DNA of 64,000 nt from Rhodocyclaceae bacterium. Its GTDB lineage: Bacteria > Pseudomonadota > Gammaproteobacteria > Burkholderiales > Rhodocyclaceae. Of this stretch, positions 52,280 to 59,775 are shown in pieces (position 1 is the first letter of the stretch; every line of letters begins with the position of its first letter). The position numbers were made by a program, and so were the translations under genes. The notes beneath the pieces are model-generated. The model was not told where the DNA came from and searched no databases. It was given only the letters and a program-made list of their open reading frames with translations. The stretch lies in assembly GCA_028714035.1 (NCBI GenBank), contig JAQTNA010000021.1, forward strand, positions 1 through 64,000, written 5' to 3'.

Positions 52280-53260
52280 ATGGCCCGCCGATCACGATTC
52301 CATCAGGAAGAGCACGAGAACCTGGATCGCTGGCTCGTGTCCTACGCGGACTTCATCACGCTGCTGTTCGCCTTTTTCGTGGTGATGTACGGCATATCCC
52401 AGGTGAATGTGGGCAAGTACCGGGTTCTTTCCGATTCCCTGGTCAGCGCCTTTCGCAACGTCAATCTGGGCAATCCCAGCGAGAAGGTCATCGTGGACGT
52501 GGCGACGGCGACCCGCATGCGCCAGATGATCCAGACTCCCATGGAGGCCCAGACGGAAATGCAGCGAGGCGCCGCGCGGGAAAAGATGCGCGGCATGGCG
52601 TCGGACATCCAGAAGGCGCTCGGTACCCTGGTGAAGGAAGGCAAGGTGCATATCACGGAAGGTGCCCAGGGCGTCTCGGTGGAGATCAATGCCAGCGTTT
52701 TGTTCGCACCGGGCGAGGCCCAACTGGGGGCGCCGGCGGTTGCCGCCTTGCAGGCGGTGGCCAGGGTTCTGGCGGAGAGCGAGTATCCCGTCACCGTGGA
52801 AGGGCACACGGACAACGCGCCCATCAGCACTCCGCATTTTCCTTCCAACTGGGAACTCTCGGTGGTGCGCGCCACCTCCGTGGTCCGCATGTTCCAGGCC
52901 AGCGGGGTCGCGCCCTGGCGCCTGACGGCCACCGGTTATGGCGAGCAGCGCCCCGTGGCGCCCAACGATACCCCCGAGAACCGCTCGCGCAACCGCCGGG
53001 TGACGTTGATCATTGATGCGCCCGTCGGTCCGGCACCGGTGGCCGTGCCGATCCAGAACGATGCTCCCGCGCCGTCTGGTCCTGCCGTGGCGCCTGCCGT
53101 TCCCCAAGCCGGCGCACCGACCTCGACCACGCCGCCGACCACGCCGCCGACTGCGCCGCCGACTGCGCCGCCGACTGCGCCGGCCGCGCGTCCCGTGGGC
53201 GCGGCGCCTGCTGCGGCCACTGCGCCCCAGGCGCCATCTGCACCGGGTTCCGGCAAGTAG
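52280..53260 (+). CDS. motD: MotD, MotB-family flagellar stator subunit
   Basis: 326 residues. A basic N-terminus is followed by the proton-carrying helix SYADFITLLFAFFVVMYG, with the catalytic Asp in YADF. A plug/linker leads to an OmpA-like peptidoglycan domain (VSVEINASVLFAPGEAQL, VEGHTDNAPISTPHFPSNWE, ATGYGEQRPVAPNDTPENRS). The last 80 or so residues are a Pro/Ala/Thr tail with TPPT and APPT units, unusually long. An earlier TTG at 52256 overlaps motC; I prefer ATG 52280. Confidence 0.92.
   Translation: MARRSRFHQEEHENLDRWLVSYADFITLLFAFFVVMYGISQVNVGKYRVLSDSLVSAFRNVNLGNPSEKVIVDVATATRMRQMIQTPMEAQTEMQRGAAREKMRGMASDIQKALGTLVKEGKVHITEGAQGVSVEINASVLFAPGEAQLGAPAVAALQAVARVLAESEYPVTVEGHTDNAPISTPHFPSNWELSVVRATSVVRMFQASGVAPWRLTATGYGEQRPVAPNDTPENRSRNRRVTLIIDAPVGPAPVAVPIQNDAPAPSGPAVAPAVPQAGAPTSTTPPTTPPTAPPTAPPTAPAARPVGAAPAAATAPQAPSAPGSGK
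53127..53183 (+). repeat. 12-bp tandem repeat in motD
   Basis: About 4.7 copies of the 12-base unit ACTGCGCCGCCG (variants ACCACGCCGCCG) encode T-P-P / A-P-P-T units. Unit changes would add or remove four residues in frame. Confidence 0.85.
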
Positions 53261-53377
53261 TTCTTATAGGCGACCAAGAGCCGCGTCCTGACCCGGTGGC
53301 CGGACAAGCGGAGCCGCCATGCGATGGGGCAAGCGCTTTCCTCGGGGGATCGAACTTCGCTGGGGGCGTCCGGGGGG

Positions 53378-53854
53378 TCAGACCTTGCCCAGCATGCGGC
53401 CACCCAGGCCGGTGCGGGGCTGGCCGTCCGGACCGTAGAGGGAGGTGCGGTCGGCGGCCGACAGCAGCACGTTCAGCGCCTGGCTGTTGGACTGCATGCG
53501 GCTGGAGATGAGCTGGCCGTTCTGGCGGTTGAGATTGCGCGCCTCGTCGGCGAGCTTCAGGAGGGCCTGCCAGGAGGTCTGAAGCGACGGGGCTTGCCTC
53601 TCCAGCCAGGCGTCAAGTTTCGGACCCGCCGCGAGGCCGCTCCCCGAAAGCAGCATGAGGCGCTTGCGGGCGTAGATGTCCAGACGCTGGCAATAGACTT
53701 CCTTCGCCTCGGCGAGGGGCAGGATCTGGTCAATCTGGCCCGCTACGAGAGCCTCCTGCTCCTGGCGCAGGGTCTGCACGAATTCCGCAACGACCCTGGC
53801 CTCTTCGTCGGCGAGGGCGCTGAATGCCGCGGGATTGAGTGCTTGGGGCGTCAC
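53378..53854 (-). CDS. flgN: FlgN-family export chaperone
   Basis: 158 residues, all helical, with the FlgN pattern of an N-terminal long helix (EARVVAEFVQTLRQEQEALV), QILPLAEAKEVYCQRLD, and a C-terminal NRQNGQLISSRMQSNSQALNVL segment. FlgN keeps the hook-filament junction proteins FlgK and FlgL export-ready. Its start overlaps flgM by four bases, the common flgM-flgN pair. Confidence 0.85.
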   Translation of the reverse strand: MTPQALNPAAFSALADEEARVVAEFVQTLRQEQEALVAGQIDQILPLAEAKEVYCQRLDIYARKRLMLLSGSGLAAGPKLDAWLERQAPSLQTSWQALLKLADEARNLNRQNGQLISSRMQSNSQALNVLLSAADRTSLYGPDGQPRTGLGGRMLGKV

Positions 53855-54162
53855 GCGCCGACCTGTTGAGCCTGCAACATCTGCTGCACGCTCTGGATGA
53901 GGCTGTCCGCCACCTTTTCCGCATGGACCTGGAAGCGCCCATCGCTGATGGCCTGCTTGACCTCCGCAACCTTGGCCGTATCCACGACCGGACTGTTGGC
54001 CATGGCGCTCTCCATCTGTTGCAGACGGGAAGACAGGGAGGAAAGCTCCACCTTGTCGCCGCTGTTGGATGTGGACGCCGACGTCGCTTCCTTGGCCACG
54101 CGTGCCTTGGGCTCGTTGCTGCTCAGCCCGCCGACGGATGAAACGGAGTTATTGATTTTCAC
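53851..54162 (-). CDS. flgM: FlgM, anti-sigma-28 factor
   Basis: 103 residues. The N-terminus is Ser/Asn-rich and probably unfolded (MKINNSVSSVGG). The C-terminal half binds FliA: VELSSLSSRLQQMESAMANS, then VDTAKVAEVKQAISDGRFQV and VADSLIQSVQQML. FlgM holds FliA inactive until the hook is complete and FlgM is secreted. The flgA gene often found upstream is missing; a GGDEF/EAL gene lies there instead. Confidence 0.93.
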   Translation of the reverse strand: MKINNSVSSVGGLSSNEPKARVAKEATSASTSNSGDKVELSSLSSRLQQMESAMANSPVVDTAKVAEVKQAISDGRFQVHAEKVADSLIQSVQQMLQAQQVGA

Positions 54163-54221
54163 GGTAATGCCCCTTTATTGGGATGGCTACGCGTGCCGTA
54201 ACGGTAAAAAGCGGGAGAACT

Positions 54222-56210
54222 TTAGCCTATTTCGGCGTTTCCCGGAAGGGCCGGATGTGCCTTGCCGCTCACCATGCTCCAGTGCTGGAAGAATTCGGAC
54301 TGGGGCAGGGGCATGCCGTACAGGTTGCCCTGCCCGATGCGGCAACCGCTGGCGAGCAGGAAAGCCTCCTGCTCGCGGCTTTCCACGCCTTCGGCCACGA
54401 CTTCCAGATTCAGGGTCTCCGCCAGGCGAAGGATGAGGCGGGCGATGATCTCGTCGTCGCTGCTTACGCCGATGCGGCCGGTGAATGAGCGGTCAATCTT
54501 GAGCGCGTCCAACGGCAGGCTCTTCAGGCGCGCCAGGGATGAATGGCCCGTGCCGAAATCGTCCACCGCCACGCCCATGCCCCGGGCACGCAGCTTGGCG
54601 AGGCACTCCACCTCCTGTCCAGCCCCCATCAGGGCCGATTCGGTGATCTCCAGTTGCAACATCCGCGGCGGAACCCCATGCTTCTCCAGCGCGGCTTCCA
54701 GGGGTGCGAGGACACACCCGCCCTCCAGTTGCAGGGCGGAAATATTGATGGCCAGCTTGGGCAGGGTCAGGCCCTGATCGGCCAGGTTCCGCCAGGTGCG
54801 GCAGGCTTCGCCCAAGACCCATTCGCCGATGCTTGCGATGACGCCGATCTCCTCGGCCAGGGGGATGAAATCGTCCGGCATCACCCAGCCCAGTTCCGGG
54901 TTGTCCCAGCGCACCAGGGCTTCGGCCCCCACCAGGCCATGGTCCGCCATGTTTACCTGGGCCTGGAACGCCAGCCTGAGTTCGCCCCGGGCTACCGCGT
55001 GGCGCAACAGGCCCTCCAGCTTGATGCGCTGGCGTGCCTGTTCCGTCATGGCCTGCTCGTAGAAGCTGAATGTCCAGCGTCCCTGGGCCTTGGCGCGGTA
55101 CATGGCCGTGTCGGCGTTGCGGATCAGGGTCTCGGCATCCCCGCCGTCGCTGGGGAAGAGGGCGATGCCGACGCTGGCGTTGGCATGCACTTCCCGACCT
55201 GTTTCCAGCAGGATGGGCACGCCCAGGCGGGTGAGGATGCGTTCCACGGCATAGCCGACCGCGACCGCATCCGGCAGGCCGTGCAGGACGGCGATGAACT
55301 CGTCGCCACCGAAACGCGCCACCGAGTCGCTGGCGCGGACCTCTTCCTGGAGCCGGGAGGCGACCACCGTCAGGACGTAATCGCCGGCCGTATGGCCGAA
55401 ACTGTCGTTGATGTTCTTGAAGTCGTCCAGGTCAATGAACAGCACGGCCAGGGGGTAGTTGTCCCGTGCCGAGCGGGTCAGGGTGGAGTCCAGGTATGCC
55501 AGCATGGACGCCCTGTTGGGCAGGCCGGTGAGCGGATCGTGCCAGGCCAGGTGCCTCAGGCTGCGGCTTACGTTGGCCAGGCGCCGATACTGGCGCACGA
55601 AAGCCTCGTTGAGCACCAGGGCCACACCCAGCGCCAGCACGGTGGCAGTGGCCAGTGACACGCAATAGGCCCATATGCCCCGTGTGACCCGGGGCGCCAG
55701 CCAGCCCGCCTCTTCCGACCAGGTCAGCAGCAGCATGGCGCCGATCGAGGCGCCGGCAAGCATGAACACTTCGCGCCGTGGCAGGAGCCAGCCGCCGGCC
55801 ATGACCAGAAGCGGCAAGGCGACCAGGGCGGGCGAGCGTACCCCCGCGATCAGCAGGCCCCAAGCGCAGACCAGAAGCCAACTACCCCAAAAGGTCAGGC
55901 GCAGGGCGCCGGAGGAGTGGCCCATTCTGGCCAGGCCGGCGCTGGCGACCAGGAGGATGGCGGCGACCAGGGAAAGGAGATTCTGGAACGCGAAGCCGTG
56001 CGTCGCCACGAAGACCAGGAAACCGATCCCGTTGATGGTGGCAAAGCCCAGCAGCAGGGCGGGCATGTACCGAGCCATGTCCCCCATGAACAGGGCCGGT
56101 CCGGGCTGGGCGTCGGTCAGCGCGCTGCTCAACTCCGGGGGCAGGGAGTCGGACGTTGCCCCTGCCGGTGCTGGCCCCGCGCCTTCCCTGTGATCGTTTC
56201 TTGTCGGCAT
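54222..56210 (-). CDS. Membrane GGDEF-EAL dual-domain c-di-GMP protein
   Basis: 662 residues. Five to seven N-terminal membrane helices lie within residues 45-220. The GGDEF domain is intact (ARFGGDEFIAVLHG) at about residue 300. The EAL domain has the core motif GAEALVRW and the catalytic set NISALQ, ITESALMG, DDFGTGHSSL, KIDRSFTGRI and EGVESREQ, so it is probably an active phosphodiesterase, with cyclase activity also possible. It is on the same strand as metF and flgM with gaps of 40 and 59 bases, so it may be cotranscribed with both. Levels of c-di-GMP affect MshE pili and flagella. Confidence 0.92.
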   Translation of the reverse strand: MPTRNDHREGAGPAPAGATSDSLPPELSSALTDAQPGPALFMGDMARYMPALLLGFATINGIGFLVFVATHGFAFQNLLSLVAAILLVASAGLARMGHSSGALRLTFWGSWLLVCAWGLLIAGVRSPALVALPLLVMAGGWLLPRREVFMLAGASIGAMLLLTWSEEAGWLAPRVTRGIWAYCVSLATATVLALGVALVLNEAFVRQYRRLANVSRSLRHLAWHDPLTGLPNRASMLAYLDSTLTRSARDNYPLAVLFIDLDDFKNINDSFGHTAGDYVLTVVASRLQEEVRASDSVARFGGDEFIAVLHGLPDAVAVGYAVERILTRLGVPILLETGREVHANASVGIALFPSDGGDAETLIRNADTAMYRAKAQGRWTFSFYEQAMTEQARQRIKLEGLLRHAVARGELRLAFQAQVNMADHGLVGAEALVRWDNPELGWVMPDDFIPLAEEIGVIASIGEWVLGEACRTWRNLADQGLTLPKLAINISALQLEGGCVLAPLEAALEKHGVPPRMLQLEITESALMGAGQEVECLAKLRARGMGVAVDDFGTGHSSLARLKSLPLDALKIDRSFTGRIGVSSDDEIIARLILRLAETLNLEVVAEGVESREQEAFLLASGCRIGQGNLYGMPLPQSEFFQHWSMVSGKAHPALPGNAEIG

Positions 56211-56250
56211 CGGTGTGGATGCTTGCCTGCGGAGTGACCGGTCCCCCGGT

Positions 56251-57090
56251 TCAGGCCGAGGGTGCCAGGCCCAGGCGGCGGCAGATCTCCGTGGTCAGGG
56301 CGGCGGAATTCATGCTGTAGAAGTGCAGGCCTGGCGCGCCCCCGCCCAGGAGACTTTCGCACAGTTCGGTCACGACGTCCAGGCCGAAGGCGCGCACGGA
56401 TTCCGTGTCGTCGCCGAAGCCTTCGAACTTCCTCCTCATCCAGCGGGGAATTTCCGCGCCGCAGGCATCCGAGAAGCGCGCCAGCTTGGAGAAACCGAAG
56501 ATGGGCATGATGCCGGGCACGATGGGAATCTCGATACCCATGGCGCGCACCTCGCCCATGAAATGGAAGTAGGCGTCGGCATTGTAGAAATACTGGGTGA
56601 TGGCGGAATCGGCACCCGCATCCACCTTGCGCCGGAAATTCACCAGATCGTCCCGGGGCGAGCGGGCCTGCGGGTGCCACTCGGGATAGGCTGCCACCTC
56701 CAGGTGGAACCAGTCCCCGGTCTCGGCGCGGATGAATTCCACCAGCTCGTTGGCGTAACGAAACTCGCCCGGATCGGCCATGCCCGAGGGCAGATCGCCG
56801 CGCAAGGCCACGATGCGGCGCACGCCCTCGGCCTTGAATTCGTCCAGGATTTCCCGGATGCCTTCCCTGCTGGAACCCACGCAGGAGAGGTGGGGCGCGG
56901 CCGCATGGCCCGCCTCGGCGATTTCCTTCACCGTGGCAAAGGCGCGCTCCCGCGTGGAGCCGCCGGCGCCGTAGGTGACGGAAAAGAAGGCGGGGTTGAG
57001 CAGGGCGAGTTTTTCCCGCTCCGCCCTCAGCTTGGCGGCACCTTCCTGTGTCTGCGGGGGAAAGAATTCGATGGAAAGTTCAATGTCCAT
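56251..57090 (-). CDS. metF: Methylenetetrahydrofolate reductase
   Basis: 279 residues. The start ELSIEFFPPQTQEGAAKL with its catalytic Glu is followed by FFSVTYGAGGSTRERA, ALRGDLP, and KVDAGADSAITQYFYNADAYF with flavin-binding residues. It reduces methylene-THF to methyl-THF for methionine synthase. Start ATG 57088-57090 lies inside the 3' end of tlyA (11-base overlap), so it is translated from the ahcY-tlyA-metF message under the SAH riboswitch. Confidence 0.96.
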   Translation of the reverse strand: MDIELSIEFFPPQTQEGAAKLRAEREKLALLNPAFFSVTYGAGGSTRERAFATVKEIAEAGHAAAPHLSCVGSSREGIREILDEFKAEGVRRIVALRGDLPSGMADPGEFRYANELVEFIRAETGDWFHLEVAAYPEWHPQARSPRDDLVNFRRKVDAGADSAITQYFYNADAYFHFMGEVRAMGIEIPIVPGIMPIFGFSKLARFSDACGAEIPRWMRRKFEGFGDDTESVRAFGLDVVTELCESLLGGGAPGLHFYSMNSAALTTEICRRLGLAPSA

Positions 57091-57922
57091 GTCGGTTCCA
57101 GATAAAGAATTCACGATTGCCCGGGATGTTGCCCACGCCACCCCCGGCGATGGGGCTTTCCAGCCAGTCTACAACCTCCAGGCCGCAATCCTCCGATGCC
57201 TGGCGCAGTTTCTTTTCCACCTCGGCATAGAGGGCGGGATCGCGCACCACGCCACCCTTTGCCAGGCCGCCCGGCCCTACCTCGAACTGGGGTTTCACCA
57301 GCAGCAGGAGGTCGCCGTCGGGGGCCAGGAGCGCCGGCAGTTGCGGCAGGATCAGGGTCAGCGAGATGAAGGAAAGGTCGCCCACGATGACATCGAAACC
57401 GCCTTCGGGCATGGCGGAGCCCAGGTCGCTGGCGGCTAGCGAGCGGCAGTTGATGCCCTCCAGGGCCATCACCTTCGGCAGCGCCGCGATGTCAGGATGC
57501 AGCTGCCCATGGCCCACGTCCACGCCCACTACCCGATTGGCGCCGGCCTGCAGGAGGCAATCCGTGAAACCGCCGGTGGATTGGCCCAGGTCCAGGCAGC
57601 ATTTGCCTTCAACCGAAACGCCCGTCGTCCGGAGCGCCCCGGCCAGCTTCAACCCGCCCCGGGAAACGTAGCGGCCCGCCTCGTCCGGCAGCACGGAGAG
57701 CTCCGTGCCCAGGGGCAATTCCTGTGACGGCTTGGCGATGAGGCCCGCCGGCCCCGTGACCCGTTCCGCTTCGATCAGGCGCTGGGCCGCGGTGCGGGAA
57801 GGGGCCAGGCCCATGTCCACCAGCAGGGCGTCGGCCCGCATGCCCCGGCGCGGTATCCGTGCCGGGGCCTCCCTGACGGGTGCCGCCCGGGATTTCCGGG
57901 CGTGGAAGGAGTTCATGCTCAT
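57080..57922 (-). CDS. tlyA: TlyA-family RNA methyltransferase
   Basis: 280 residues from ATG 57922 (a second ATG at 57916 is equally good). The N-terminal S4-like RNA-binding domain (MRADALLVDMGLAPSRTAAQRLIE) is followed by an FtsJ-type methyltransferase domain: YVSRGGLKLAGAL, SAM site LDLGQSTGGFTDCLL, and IVGDLSFISLTLILP with VKPQFEVG. TlyA proteins 2'-O-methylate cytidines in rRNA, using SAM and releasing SAH. Its place between ahcY and metF in an SAH-controlled message is notable. Confidence 0.9.
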   Translation of the reverse strand: MSMNSFHARKSRAAPVREAPARIPRRGMRADALLVDMGLAPSRTAAQRLIEAERVTGPAGLIAKPSQELPLGTELSVLPDEAGRYVSRGGLKLAGALRTTGVSVEGKCCLDLGQSTGGFTDCLLQAGANRVVGVDVGHGQLHPDIAALPKVMALEGINCRSLAASDLGSAMPEGGFDVIVGDLSFISLTLILPQLPALLAPDGDLLLLVKPQFEVGPGGLAKGGVVRDPALYAEVEKKLRQASEDCGLEVVDWLESPIAGGGVGNIPGNREFFIWNRHGH

Positions 57923-57932
57923 AATAAAAAGC

Positions 57933-58026
57933 AGTCGAGAGTGGAGAGTCGAGAGTGAAGAGTGAAATTTGCGCGCCGAAGGCGCGGAAACCAATGCTCT
58001 CGACTCTCCACCCTCGACTCTCGACT
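57933..58026. repeat. Palindrome with 7-bp-unit arms and a GC core (copy 3)
   Basis: The left arm is AGTCGAG-AGTGGAG-AGTCGAG-AGTGAAG-AGTGAAA. The core GCGCGCCGAAGGCGCGG is at 57971-57987. The right arm is ACTCTCC-ACCCTCG-ACTCTCG-ACT. It fills the gap between ahcY and tlyA inside one operon. Confidence 0.9.
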
Positions 58027-58031
58027 GGGTT

Positions 58032-59441
58032 TTAGTACCGGTAGTGCTCGGCCTTGTACGGGCCGCCCACAGGCACGCCGATGTAGGCGGCCTGCTGGTC
58101 GGTGAGTTCCGTCAGTTGGGCGTTCAGCTTCTTCAGTTGCAGGCGCGCCACCTTCTCGTCCAGGTGCTTGGGCAGGGTGTAGACGCCCACCGGGTAATCC
58201 GCCGTGCGGGTGAACAGCTCGATCTGGGCGATGGTCTGGTTGGCGAAGCTGGAGGACATCACGTAGGACGGATGGCCCGTGCCGCAGCCCAGGTTCACCA
58301 GCCGGCCCTTGGCCAGGAGGATGATCCTCTTGCCATCGGGGAAAATGACGTGGTCCACCTGGGGCTTGATCTCTTCCCACTGGTACTTCTCGATGGAGGC
58401 GACATCAATCTCGTTGTCGAAGTGGCCGATGTTGCAGACGATGGCCTGGTCCTTCATGGCGGCCATGTGGTCATGGGTGATGACGTGGAAGTTGCCGGTG
58501 GTGGTGACGAAGATGTCGCCCAGGCTGGCGGCGTACTCCATGGTCACGACCCGGTAGCCTTCCATGGCGGCCTGGAGGGCGCAGATGGGGTCAATTTCCG
58601 TCACCCAGACCTGGGCGGACAGGGCGCGCAGGGCCTGGGCGGAACCCTTGCCCACGTCGCCATAGCCGCAGACGATGGCCACCTTGCCGGCGATCATGAC
58701 GTCGGTGGCGCGCTTGATGCCGTCCACCAGGGATTCGCGGCAGCCGTAGAGGTTGTCGAACTTGGATTTCGTCACGGAATCGTTCACGTTGATGCCGGGA
58801 AACTTGAGATCGCCCCGGGCATGCATCTGGTACAGGCGATGCACGCCGGTGGTGGTCTCCTCGGTCACACCCTTGATTTCTCCCAGGCGCACGGAGTACC
58901 AGGTGGGGTCCGCGGCGATCTTGGCGCGGATGGCGGCAAACAGGATGGTCTCTTCCTCGGAGCCGGGGTTGGCCAGCACCGAGATATCCTTCTCGGCCCG
59001 GGCACCCAGGTGCAGGAGCAGGGTGGCGTCGCCGCCGTCATCCAGGATCATGTTCGAGTAGCCGCCGTCGGTCCACTCGAAGATGCGGTGGGTGTAATCC
59101 CAGTAATCCACCAGGGTTTCGCCCTTGACCGCGAACACCGGCACGCCAATGGCGGCGATGGCCGCGGCGGCATGGTCCTGGGTGGAGAAGATGTTGCAGG
59201 AAGCCCAGCGCACTTCGGCGCCGAGAGCCGTGAGGGTCTCGATCAGCACGGCGGTCTGGATGGTCATGTGCAGGGAGCCGGTGATGCGGGCGCCCTTCAG
59301 GGGCTGGGACTTCGCGAATTCCTCGCGGATGGCCATGAGTCCGGGCATCTCGGTCTCGGCAATCCTGATTTCCTTGCGACCCCAGTCGGCAAGGCCCATG
59401 TCGGCAACGACGTAATCTTGTGTATTGGCCACAGCGTTCAT
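58032..59441 (-). CDS. ahcY: S-adenosylhomocysteine hydrolase
   Basis: 469 residues from ATG 59439-59441 with GAGG close upstream. The NAD-binding loop [20 protein letters not shown], active-site regions [29 protein letters not shown], and the C-terminal KAEHYRY with its conserved Lys and Tyr are all present. It has the insert of the long bacterial/eukaryotic form. It converts SAH to homocysteine and adenosine, relieving product inhibition of methyltransferases. An SAH riboswitch lies in its leader. Confidence 0.97.
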   Translation of the reverse strand: MNAVANTQDYVVADMGLADWGRKEIRIAETEMPGLMAIREEFAKSQPLKGARITGSLHMTIQTAVLIETLTALGAEVRWASCNIFSTQDHAAAAIAAIGVPVFAVKGETLVDYWDYTHRIFEWTDGGYSNMILDDGGDATLLLHLGARAEKDISVLANPGSEEETILFAAIRAKIAADPTWYSVRLGEIKGVTEETTTGVHRLYQMHARGDLKFPGINVNDSVTKSKFDNLYGCRESLVDGIKRATDVMIAGKVAIVCGYGDVGKGSAQALRALSAQVWVTEIDPICALQAAMEGYRVVTMEYAASLGDIFVTTTGNFHVITHDHMAAMKDQAIVCNIGHFDNEIDVASIEKYQWEEIKPQVDHVIFPDGKRIILLAKGRLVNLGCGTGHPSYVMSSSFANQTIAQIELFTRTADYPVGVYTLPKHLDEKVARLQLKKLNAQLTELTDQQAAYIGVPVGGPYKAEHYRY

Positions 59442-59534
59442 CCTCGAACAGTGGCCGGGCGGGAAAAGAGGGGAGGGGGATGGAAAAAACATCCCGGCGG
59501 CCCACCTCGCTCCCAACCCGGCGCAGGTTGGTCA

Positions 59535-59631
59535 GGTGAGCGCCGTTGGAACCGAAGGCCGGGTGCCTCTCGGTTTTCCGAGCCTGGGAAGCGGCCGCGT
59601 GACGGCGCTTCTTGCAGCGCTCCTCGGAAGT
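59535..59631 (-). promoter_or_regulatory. SAH riboswitch in the ahcY leader
   Basis: Read on the minus strand, the conserved blocks of the SAH aptamer occur in order: TTCCGAGGAGCGCTGCAAG, then CCCAGGCTCGGAA, then AACGGCGCTCACC. TTCCGAG and CTCGGAA pair to form P1, and GAGCGC can pair with GGCGCTC in the pseudoknot. The loops are longer than the minimal form. It starts seven bases after a TATAAT. Downstream, GCTCACCT (overlapping the pseudoknot strand) can instead pair with AGGTGGGC, suggesting a switch of structure. SAH binding is expected to raise ahcY expression. Confidence 0.93.
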
Positions 59632-59637
59632 GGGCGG

Positions 59638-59643
59638 ATTATA
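59638..59643 (-). promoter_or_regulatory. -10 box of the ahcY operon promoter
   Basis: TATAAT on the minus strand, seven bases before the first conserved riboswitch nucleotide. A clear -35 is not seen at the right spacing. Confidence 0.65.
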
Positions 59644-59775
59644 AACCGGGAAAGGGTCGCCGCGCGCCCTCCGCGCCACGAAAGTGTGACGCTTGTCCTC
59701 TTCCCCCGGTGATAAGAGGCCGAGGGAACGTGTCTGTTGTCAGCCCGTTGCGGCGGTCATCAGGCAACGTTACGG

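Noticed and set aside
57933..58026. Possible CRISPR-like array from the 7-bp tandem words
   Set aside because: Units are 7 bases with no spacers and are arranged as inverted arms around a hairpin, so this is not a CRISPR.
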